From IMG/VR virus record IMGVR_UViG_3300009474_000011, positions 1 through 25,272 of that record: DNA of 25,272 nucleotides; one strand, given 5' to 3'. Positions 16,933 through 20,226 of the stretch are shown piece after piece (position 1 is the first letter of the stretch; every line of letters begins with the position of its first letter). The DNA comes from a virus. The translations under genes were made by a program, and so were the position numbers. The notes below the pieces were generated by a model. The model did no database searches. It was given only the letters and a program-made list of their open reading frames with translations, and was not told the origin of the DNA.

Positions 16933-16975
16933 CTCAACTTTTTTGACGATTTTTTGTCGGGATTTTTTTTCCCGA
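16933..16975 (-). repeat. A-tract repeat, copy 1
   Basis: The plus-strand core at 16933-16961 begins CTCAACTTTTTTGACG and continues with a second T-run and TCGGG; about 26 of 29 positions match 20227-20255. It continues into a 6-bp inverted repeat, TCGGGA/TCCCGA (16957-16962, 16970-16975), around a T7 loop. T-runs are spaced about 11 and 14 bases, which may bend the DNA. It lies just upstream of the ribosome site of the 47-residue ORF. Confidence 0.6.
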
Positions 16976-16982
16976 TTTCATG

Positions 16983-16990
16983 TATTTAGT
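16983..16990 (-). promoter_or_regulatory. Late-promoter-like box ACTAAATA
   Basis: The minus-strand octamer matches TATAAATA at six of eight positions, including the TAAATA core. It follows the hairpin at 16998-17019 and precedes the 47-residue ORF by 59 bases; the same variant occurs before the cpeT operon. Confidence 0.35.
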
Positions 16991-16997
16991 TTTTAAA

Positions 16998-17019
16998 TTT
17001 CAAATCACAGGATTTGAAA
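16998..17019 (-). terminator. Perfect 9-bp hairpin abutting tRNA-Leu(TAG) 3' end
   Basis: The plus strand reads TTTCAAATC, ACAG, GATTTGAAA: a perfect 9-bp stem with a 4-base loop. On the minus strand it begins at the base after the tRNA discriminator and is followed by TTTAAAAAC. The T-run is short and the stem AT-rich, so it may be a weak terminator or a 3'-trailer processing signal. Confidence 0.5.
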
Positions 17020-17101
17020 TGCCCAAGAGAGGACTTGAACCTCCACTCTTTACAGAACAAGTGCCTAAAACTTGCGTGGCTACCAATTACACCACTTGGG
17101 C
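17020..17101 (-). tRNA. tRNA-Leu(TAG)
   Basis: 82 nt, acceptor GCCCAAG/CTTGGGC, anticodon stem CAAGT/ACTTG with loop TTTAGGC (anticodon TAG), T loop TTCAAGT, discriminator A, no CCA. The long variable region (about 14 nt) is as expected for a class II leucine tRNA, in contrast to the short Leu-TAA at 19213. Confidence 0.92.
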
Positions 17102-17147
17102 AGTGACCCCTCTGTTTGAGCATCGTTGAGAGGCTTGAGGGGTGTTG
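17102..17147 (-). other. Hairpin leader before tRNA-Leu(TAG)
   Basis: ACCCCTC (17106-17112) pairs with GAGGGGT (17137-17143) around a 24-base loop, ending 4 bases before the tRNA 5' end. It could be a 5'-leader structure or the remains of an acceptor stem; no T-run follows, so it is not a standard terminator. Confidence 0.4.
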
Positions 17148-17277
17148 ATAATTGGGCGAGGGTGTCCACCTACGTTAAGCGACTTAGCGACTTATGCTGA
17201 AGCAAGTTTCGCTTGTTCTACGATGTGGCCTACGGGACCCTTCGTTTAATACAACGTTCCTTGTTGTACCCAATTAT
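17148..17277 (-). ncRNA. Candidate structured RNA of unknown function
   Basis: A 130-base segment without a supported ORF is closed by a perfect 9-bp inverted repeat, ATAATTGGG (17148-17156) and CCCAATTAT (17269-17277). Directly against the closing helix lies a 6-bp hairpin TACAAC/GTTGTA (17250-17268). A second stem, GAA(G)CAAG/CTTGTTC, is at 17199-17218, and a short duplicated motif AAGCGACTT/AGCGACTT is at 17177-17193. In minus-strand RNA its 5' end would begin one base after the 3' end of the tRNA-like element at 17279, so tRNA 3' processing could release it. The segment is more G+C-rich than neighbouring spacers. It has no T-loop of its own, so it is not a tRNA; function unknown. Confidence 0.4.
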
Positions 17278-17278
17278 T

Positions 17279-17350
17279 ACCTCAGATCGGGAATTGAACC
17301 CAAACTCCAACTGCATTGTCTGCGTGTCCTGACCACTAGACTACCTGAGG
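17279..17350 (-). pseudogene. tRNA-like element with broken anticodon arm
   Basis: 72 nt with a good acceptor (CCTCAGG/TCTGAGG, one G-U), a D stem GTCT/GGAC with D loop containing GG, and a T arm TTGGG-TTCAATT-CCCGA. The middle (ACACGCAGACAATGCAG) cannot form a 5-bp anticodon stem in any register I tried and has no T33. The D arm resembles Glu/Asp-type tRNAs. It sits 4 bases downstream of tRNA-Met. Most likely a decayed tRNA; a deliberate tRNA mimic is an alternative. Confidence 0.6.
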
Positions 17351-17354
17351 TTGG

Positions 17355-17426
17355 GAGCGGGAGCTGGAGTCGAACCAGCAACCTGAGGCTTATGAGACCT
17401 CTGTGCAACCACTACACTTTCCCGCA
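17355..17426 (-). tRNA. tRNA-Met(CAT), initiator-like acceptor end
   Basis: Anticodon stem GAGGT/GCCTC with loop CTCATAA (anticodon CAT), D stem GTGT/GCAC, T arm GCTGG-TTCGACT-CCAGC. The acceptor pairs GCGGGA with TCCCGC, leaving T1 opposite T72. An unpaired 1:72 position is a hallmark of bacterial initiator tRNAs, but the three G-C pairs at 29-31/39-41 are incomplete (T31-G39). CAT could also be read as Ile2 after lysidine modification. Confidence 0.85.
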
Positions 17427-17430
17427 ATGA

Positions 17431-17490
17431 TGGAAGGGGTAACCTGCATATTTAATCTCGATTTAAAATCAAGCGGCTGATTTCCCTTCC
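17431..17490 (-). pseudogene. Truncated tRNA relic with UUA-type anticodon loop
   Basis: A perfect 7-bp acceptor-like stem GGAAGGG/CCCTTCC encloses an anticodon-like hairpin CTTGA-TTTTAAA-TCGAG; the loop places TTA at positions 34-36. Only 10 nt separate acceptor and anticodon stems (19 expected), and the T arm is cut down to GCAGGTTAC with no TTC loop. The 60-nt element is therefore too short for a normal tRNA and looks like a deletion derivative, perhaps of a class II Leu or Ser tRNA. Confidence 0.5.
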
Positions 17491-17514
17491 CAATTCCAAT
17501 TTATTACTGAGCAC

Positions 17515-17591
17515 TTCACTACAAAATTGGCAAAACTGTTGTGAAATACTTTTGGCGTCTTTCTAGGCTATCTGCCTAACGACTACCAAAG
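17515..17591 (-). other. Two consecutive stem-loops between tRNA-Ile(GAT) and the relic
   Basis: First stem: TTCAC.ACA with TGT.GTGAA (17515-17545, one mismatch). Second: an outer CTTTTGG/CCAAAG (17549-17591, one bulge), a short GTC/GAC step, and an inner TAGGC/GCCTA hairpin. The second stem's end is the last paired base of tRNA-Ile. They may be spacers guiding tRNA processing or remains of former tRNAs. Confidence 0.4.
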
Positions 17592-17661
17592 CCCTTAGTG
17601 AGAATCAAACTCGCAATTTCATTCTTATCAAGAATGCGTTCTATCACTAAACTATAAGGGC
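17590..17661 (-). tRNA. tRNA-Ile(GAT)
   Basis: 72 nt, acceptor GCCCTTA/TAAGGGC, D stem GTTT/GAAC, anticodon stem CATTC/GAATG with loop TTGATAA, T stem GCGAG/CTCAC (one C-A mismatch), discriminator T, no CCA. The D loop is AGTGATA and the T loop TTTGATT: the universal G19-C56 tertiary pair is replaced by A19-T56, a matched double change. It starts 2 bases after the stop codon of the HNH gene. Confidence 0.9.
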
Positions 17662-17663
17662 GA

Positions 17664-18254
17664 TTAATTAAATTTAATTGTCGAGTTTACTCTTCTGCAA
17701 TTTCTTCCATTTCCTTTATTTTTTGCTTTATATGTATCAGTTTGAGAATGGCAATTGGGACAAATAATTCTCAAATTATCTGGCGAGTTATTTGTATGTA
17801 TTCCATCTATATGGTCAACCTCTAATGATAAAGATTTACCATTCCATTCGCTTATACCACAAATTTCGCAAATTTCACCTCTATCCTCAAAAAGAATAGA
17901 TTTAATATATCTCCATCCTGGAGAATTACCATTGACATACCAATCTTGTCTTGTTGATTCTCGTTCAAAACATTTTTGACACGTAGAACTACAATATTTC
18001 ATTGTATTTCTTCCTACCAATTCTTTAGTACAGAAAAGACAATTTCTTTTTGGTCTTAATCTTCTTCTAATATTGGAATAGGTAGCAGAACAAGAACTAG
18101 AGCAAAATTTATTAGCATTTCTTTTTTCATATGGAATAGGAGTTTCACAATTTTTACACAATTTTGGTGTCTTATTATAATTTAATTGATTTTTTAGAGA
18201 AAATTGTTTTCCCCATTCTTTCATTGACTCTTTGTGTGTATTAGAGGTTCCCAT
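17664..18254 (-). CDS. HNH endonuclease with two zinc fingers (probable homing endonuclease)
   Basis: A 196-residue protein. Two CxxC...C(x3)C fingers come first (C33/C36/C51/C55 and C72/C75/C88/C92). An HNH nuclease domain follows: CEICG (129-133), VDHIDG (146-151, catalytic D147-H148), SPDNLRIICPNCHS (157-170, with N160, C165, C168, H169). Such free-standing HNH nucleases cut DNA and spread by homing, often near tRNA genes. The ATG at 18254 is preceded by a TATAAATA late promoter 33 bases upstream and a 5-bp hairpin (ACTTG/CAAGT) in the leader. No clear Shine-Dalgarno is visible, so translation may be weak or controlled. The stop codon is only 2 bases from tRNA-Ile(GAT), consistent with insertion into the tRNA array. 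Confidence 0.9.
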   Translation of the reverse strand: MGTSNTHKESMKEWGKQFSLKNQLNYNKTPKLCKNCETPIPYEKRNANKFCSSSCSATYSNIRRRLRPKRNCLFCTKELVGRNTMKYCSSTCQKCFERESTRQDWYVNGNSPGWRYIKSILFEDRGEICEICGISEWNGKSLSLEVDHIDGIHTNNSPDNLRIICPNCHSQTDTYKAKNKGNGRNCRRVNSTIKFN

Positions 18255-18286
18255 ATGACTTGAACTACAAGTAATTTAGTTTTTAT

Positions 18287-18294
18287 TATTTATA
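18287..18294 (-). promoter_or_regulatory. T4-type late promoter (TATAAATA) before the zinc-finger HNH gene
   Basis: Exact TATAAATA on the minus strand, continuing ATAA, 33 bases before the ATG at 18254 and downstream of tRNA-Thr. It would make the endonuclease a late gene inside a tRNA array that has early-type promoters. Confidence 0.75.
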
Positions 18295-18314
18295 AAAGTT
18301 CAACTCTATAAATA

Positions 18315-18385
18315 AGCCCCCAGACAGAATCGAACTGTCGTATCCACTTTACAAGAATGGCGCATCACCACAATGCTTTGGGGGC
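18315..18385 (-). tRNA. tRNA-Thr(TGT)
   Basis: 71 nt, acceptor GCCCCCA/TGGGGGC, D stem GCAT/ATGC, anticodon stem CCATT/AGTGG with loop CTTGTAA, T arm GACAG-TTCGATT-CTGTC, discriminator T, no CCA. Positions 8 and 14 are A and T rather than the near-universal T8 and A14, and position 21 is G. It follows cpeT by 11 bases. Confidence 0.92.
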
Positions 18386-18396
18386 AAGATGTTATG

Positions 18397-18921
18397 TCAG
18401 GAGGGCATTCTAACAAATTCAAACCTACCACATTTAGAACCCCAGAGTTGATGCTTATGTTTAGCACAAAATCCACGATCCATGACGTAATAGTGAGTTG
18501 GAGTCAATTGAATTTCATTTTGAAGATATGTTTCCCGACCATTCCATTCTACCATACATTCACAGCCTGTCAACCCCCCTTTGAAAGAATCACCAACTTG
18601 TTTCATAATTACATCACATCCAGTATTTAATTCTATATCGTTAAATGATAATGTGCCTAAATTTTTAAAATTTACAAATGTTGATCGGTCTTTTAATTTA
18701 TAATTTAAAATTCGTATTTGATCTTCTTCTAATTTAGGTTGTAATACAAATTGACGATATGGTTTATTCAATTGATAATTATATGCCTGTTCTCCATAAA
18801 TCAATCCATCACCCAAATTTACATGTGTCACTCTAATCATAGCATACTTTGAAGGATGTGACATCGCTTGAACTTTATTTTCAAAGCGCCCTTCAATTAA
18901 TCTAAAAAATTCATTAATCAT
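18397..18921 (-). CDS. cpeT: CpeT/CpcT-type phycobiliprotein bilin lyase
   Basis: A 174-residue protein matching the CpcT/CpeT chromophore lyase family, which attaches phycobilins to cysteines of phycobiliproteins in cyanobacteria. Recognisable family positions include GRFENKVQA (11-19), EQAYNYQLNKPYRQFVL (44-60), ILNYKLKD (71-78), GCDVIMK (101-107), FKGGLTGCECMVEWNGRETY (113-132) and a C-terminal LWGSKCGRFEF (159-169). Phage copies are known auxiliary metabolic genes of cyanomyoviruses, expected to maintain or remodel light harvesting during infection (family knowledge). The ATG overlaps the end of the 88-residue gene by 8 bases (GATGATTAATGA), showing coupled translation. This gene is the strongest evidence that the host is a phycobilisome- or phycoerythrin-containing cyanobacterium. 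Confidence 0.9.
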   Translation of the reverse strand: MINEFFRLIEGRFENKVQAMSHPSKYAMIRVTHVNLGDGLIYGEQAYNYQLNKPYRQFVLQPKLEEDQIRILNYKLKDRSTFVNFKNLGTLSFNDIELNTGCDVIMKQVGDSFKGGLTGCECMVEWNGRETYLQNEIQLTPTHYYVMDRGFCAKHKHQLWGSKCGRFEFVRMPS

Positions 18922-19180
18922 CTTTAGGTAGTAATTCAGGATTTTCTAAGTCAAGTTCAAACATAAGTGGGTGAACTGCTTCCATAATCAAATAATTTGA
19001 CCAAGTATACATATCTTCATCATCAAAATCTCGGTTGCTAAGGGCCTCCATTTGTATTTCAGGATGATTTTGAATTATTTCGGGAAGTTCGTCAAAAGTA
19101 TATGGCATACCTTGAATAAAATACATTCTCACTACTTCACCCATATAAAAACAATATGATTGTGAAAGTGTGTATTTCAT
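18914..19180 (-). CDS. Hypothetical protein cotranscribed with cpeT (88 aa)
   Basis: I do not recognise the family. The protein starts MKYTLSQSYCFYMGEVVRMY and has an acidic C-terminal third (DFDDEDMYTW, then ELDLENPELLPKDD); it has no membrane segment or signal peptide. It lies 33 bases after tRNA-Leu(TAA) and overlaps cpeT by 8 bases, so it is very likely a translational partner of the lyase. GGA 7 bases before the ATG is its ribosome site, and it lies in the arm of an 8-bp inverted repeat (19183-19214). An ACTAAATA late-like box and a sigma-70 promoter farther upstream could both drive it. Confidence 0.8.
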   Translation of the reverse strand: MKYTLSQSYCFYMGEVVRMYFIQGMPYTFDELPEIIQNHPEIQMEALSNRDFDDEDMYTWSNYLIMEAVHPLMFELDLENPELLPKDD

Positions 19181-19182
19181 AA

Positions 19183-19214
19183 CATTTCCAACTATGATTT
19201 ATTTAGTGGAAATG
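19183..19214 (-). promoter_or_regulatory. 8-bp inverted repeat covering the cpeT-operon ribosome site, with ACTAAATA in its loop
   Basis: CATTTCCA (19183-19190) and TGGAAATG (19207-19214) form a perfect stem with a 16-base loop. In minus-strand RNA the 3' arm contains the GGA ribosome site of the 88-residue gene, and the 5' arm includes the last two bases (CA) of tRNA-Leu(TAA). The loop region carries ACTAAATA (19200-19207), six of eight matches to the late promoter. Transcripts starting at that box would lack the 5' arm, leaving the ribosome site open. Confidence 0.5.
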
Positions 19215-19285
19215 CCCGTGGTCAGATTTGAACTGACGCTTGCAAAATTTTAAGTTTTGTGCCTCTTCCGCTGGGCTACACGGGC
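19213..19285 (-). tRNA. tRNA with TAA anticodon (Leu by anticodon), short variable loop
   Basis: 73 nt, acceptor GCCCGTG/CACGGGC, anticodon stem CAAAA/TTTTG with loop CTTAAAA (anticodon TAA), T arm GTCAG-TTCAAAT-CTGAC, discriminator A, no CCA. The variable loop is only five bases (CAAGC), while bacterial leucine tRNAs normally have a long class II arm. A73 is the leucine discriminator, so charging by LeuRS is possible but not certain. Confidence 0.88.
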
Positions 19286-19299
19286 TTGTGTATGAGACA

Positions 19300-19328
19300 A
19301 TCATAGCAGGGATTGCTAAGATTGTCAA
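19300..19328 (-). promoter_or_regulatory. Sigma-70 promoter (TTGACA-17-TATGAT)
   Basis: Minus-strand TTGACA (19328-19323), exactly 17 bases, then TATGAT (19305-19300) with TGC just before it (extended -10 like). It lies between tRNA-Lys and tRNA-Leu(TAA), starting 1 base after the Lys 3' end, and would transcribe tRNA-Leu(TAA), the 88-residue gene and cpeT using host RNA polymerase. Confidence 0.88.
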
Positions 19329-19329
19329 G

Positions 19330-19401
19330 TGGGTCATGTTGGATTTGAACCAACGACTAATCGGTTAAAAGCCGAATACTCTACCGCTGAGTTAATGACC
19401 C
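19330..19401 (-). tRNA. tRNA-Lys(TTT)
   Basis: 72 nt, acceptor GGGTCAT/ATGACCC, D stem ACTC/GAGT, anticodon loop CTTTTAA in stem TTCGG/CCGAT (outer T-T mismatch), T arm GTTGG-TTCAAAT-CCAAC, discriminator A, no CCA. Confidence 0.92.
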
Positions 19402-19404
19402 AAA

Positions 19405-19434
19405 GGTGCTCGTTCGCTATTTGCGAATAGCAAA
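19405..19434 (-). other. Spacer hairpin between tRNA-Ile(TAT) and tRNA-Lys
   Basis: GCTATT/AATAGC (loop of 4) and the alternative TTCGC/GCGAA overlap in this 30-base spacer, so one of two stems can form. Probably a processing spacer. Confidence 0.35.
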
Positions 19435-19506
19435 TGGTTCTGCAGGGAATCGGACCCCGTTCAGACACTTATAAGGTGTCGGCCTTAACCAATAGGCGAC
19501 AGAACC
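19435..19506 (-). tRNA. tRNA-Ile(TAT)
   Basis: 72 nt, acceptor GGTTCTG/CAGAACC, anticodon stem GACAC/GTGTC with loop CTTATAA (anticodon TAT, codon AUA), T arm CGGGG-TCCGATT-CCCTG (one G-U), discriminator A, no CCA. AUA is a codon favoured by AT-rich phage genes and rare in many hosts. First tRNA of the island after its promoter. Confidence 0.92.
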
Positions 19507-19513
19507 AGAAATA

Positions 19514-19532
19514 GATACCAATCTATGGTATC
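19514..19532. promoter_or_regulatory. 7-bp palindrome over the tRNA promoter -10 box
   Basis: GATACCA (19514-19520) and TGGTATC (19526-19532), with a 5-base loop, overlap the -10 element TACCAT. It could be an operator for a repressor or a hairpin at the start of the tRNA precursor. Confidence 0.4.
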
Positions 19533-19554
19533 ATATTCGCCCAGTAGCTGTCAA
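19525..19554 (-). promoter_or_regulatory. Sigma-70 promoter for the tRNA array (TTGACA-18-TACCAT)
   Basis: Minus-strand TTGACA at 19554-19549, an 18-base spacer, then TACCAT at 19530-19525 preceded by TGA (extended -10, TGnTACCAT). The -35 box lies inside the last codons of the 43-residue ORF. It would start transcription just ahead of tRNA-Ile(TAT). Confidence 0.72.
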
Positions 19555-19662
19555 GCGGTTCTTGAGCGCCTGTCTGCGGCGTCTGGCGTCTCTCATAGCT
19601 TGAGGTTTGAGAGACCGCTTCTGTTCTTTACTGCTGTGGTGGTAACGGTTAGGGACTAGCAT
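19531..19662 (-). CDS. Small, strongly basic protein, 43 aa
   Basis: A minus-strand ORF beginning MLVPNRYHHSSKEQKRSLK and ending LTATGRI, with four consecutive arginines at residues 27-30. It has 13 Lys/Arg and only two acidic residues. AAGG stands 8 bases before the ATG at 19662, and a near-perfect sigma-70 promoter lies 26 bases upstream, which supports expression as an early gene. The composition suggests nucleic acid or ribosome binding (inference); no family is recognised. It looks richer in G+C than its neighbours and contains a 7-bp inverted repeat (19588-19594/19609-19615), so a structured RNA instead of, or as well as, a protein remains possible. Confidence 0.62.
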   Translation of the reverse strand: MLVPNRYHHSSKEQKRSLKPQAMRDARRRRQALKNRLTATGRI

Positions 19663-19687
19663 GATTTTGACCTTAGAACCAAACTTT

Positions 19688-19716
19688 ACTATAGCACAAT
19701 CCTATTTATTTGTCAA
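19688..19716 (-). promoter_or_regulatory. Sigma-70 promoter (TTGACA-17-TATAGT)
   Basis: Minus-strand TTGACA (19716-19711), 17 bases, TATAGT (19693-19688) with TGC directly before it. The -35 box overlaps the last codons of the HNH gene ending at 19702. It would drive the 43-residue ORF and the tRNA array with host RNA polymerase. Confidence 0.88.
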
Positions 19717-20121
19717 GTGTCCATAGTAACCCATTTTTTTCATTAAAGCAACTGCTTCATCATATTTTTCTGGTTTTACTGCTATGTATAAATGTTTACC
19801 AATTTTATCTCTATTATTATCAGAAACACTACCTATCTGCAAATGGTTTGGATTTACACATAGTTTATTATCACATATATGACGAATAACTTTTCCTTCT
19901 GGAATAATTCCTTTGTGTAGTTCATAGGATATTCTATGTGCTTTTTTCTGTTTATAATTGTCTCTTATAACTCCATATCTTTTATTGACTACACCACATA
20001 TAGTTCCAGTCCATTCCCAACACTCACACTTATTACTTTTTTTTACATTTTTCCAAAATCTCTCTTCTAAACTTCCTTGATAATTTCCACCAACATGATT
20101 ATTATGTACACCTTTAGGCAT
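19702..20121 (-). CDS. HNH endonuclease, HNH_3-type (probable homing endonuclease)
   Basis: A 139-residue protein with the pattern of the HNH_3 nuclease family: CWEWTGT (34-40), YGVIR (49-53), AHRISYELHKG (61-71), then HICDNKLCVNPNHLQIGS (81-98), which supplies the HNH histidines, the asparagine and zinc-binding cysteines. After the nuclease core comes a short C-terminal extension (VKPEKYDEAVALMKKMG) that may bind DNA. Such proteins are usually free-standing homing nucleases. It lies at the boundary between the hub genes and the accessory island and has an exact TATAAATA late promoter 21 bases before its ATG. No Shine-Dalgarno is obvious. It is unrelated in detail to the zinc-finger HNH at 17664, so two independent invasions are likely. 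Confidence 0.88.
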   Translation of the reverse strand: MPKGVHNNHVGGNYQGSLEERFWKNVKKSNKCECWEWTGTICGVVNKRYGVIRDNYKQKKAHRISYELHKGIIPEGKVIRHICDNKLCVNPNHLQIGSVSDNNRDKIGKHLYIAVKPEKYDEAVALMKKMGYYGHLTNK

Positions 20122-20141
20122 TTTTTAGCAGCAGTTATATT

Positions 20142-20149
20142 TATTTATA
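20142..20149 (-). promoter_or_regulatory. T4-type late promoter (TATAAATA) before the HNH_3 gene
   Basis: Exact TATAAATA on the minus strand (continuing AATA), 21 bases before the ATG at 20121. Same arrangement as at the other HNH gene. Confidence 0.75.
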
Positions 20150-20168
20150 AAAGTAACACTTCTGCTTT

Positions 20169-20201
20169 ATAATAGCACCCACAGACCAATCAGCTTGTCA
20201 A
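20169..20201 (-). promoter_or_regulatory. Weak or degenerate sigma-70 promoter
   Basis: Minus-strand TTGACA (20201-20196) and TATTAT (20174-20169), with TGC before the latter as in the two good promoters. The spacer is 21 bases, too long for efficient use. It may be a former promoter altered by a small insertion. The rest of the 172-base gap from 20122 to 20293 holds the late promoter and the A-tract repeat; I see no gene in it. Confidence 0.3.
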
Positions 20202-20226
20202 CCCCCTGTGCCACTCAAAGTTCTGG

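Noticed and set aside
17148-17350. A tmRNA, possibly two-piece, made of the tRNA-like element and the structured segment (a short frame HIVEQAKLASA then TAA looks tag-like)
   Set aside because: The tRNA-like element has a D stem, pairs its own two acceptor strands locally, lacks the G3-U70 pair of alanine-accepting tmRNA, and no second acceptor half is seen. The region is also much shorter than known tmRNAs.
17102-17430. Plus-strand ORF across 17194-17430 and a possible minus-strand TTG frame at 17148-17277
   Set aside because: The plus frame reads antisense through tRNA-like genes; the minus frame has no ribosome site and an unconvincing composition.
17431-17490. A working ochre suppressor tRNA implying stop-codon reassignment
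   Set aside because: The element lacks normal D and T arms, and TAA ends several genes here (for example at 2974, 17664 and 21376) without read-through products that make sense.
18254-18275. A T-arm fragment of a tRNA in the leader of the zinc-finger HNH gene (TTCAAGTC)
   Set aside because: The flanking bases do not form a T stem; the local structure is a simple ACTTG/CAAGT hairpin.
18307-18314. TATAAATA on the plus strand
   Set aside because: It would direct transcription antisense into tRNA-Thr and cpeT with no plus-strand gene to express; the AT-rich spacer makes a chance match likely.
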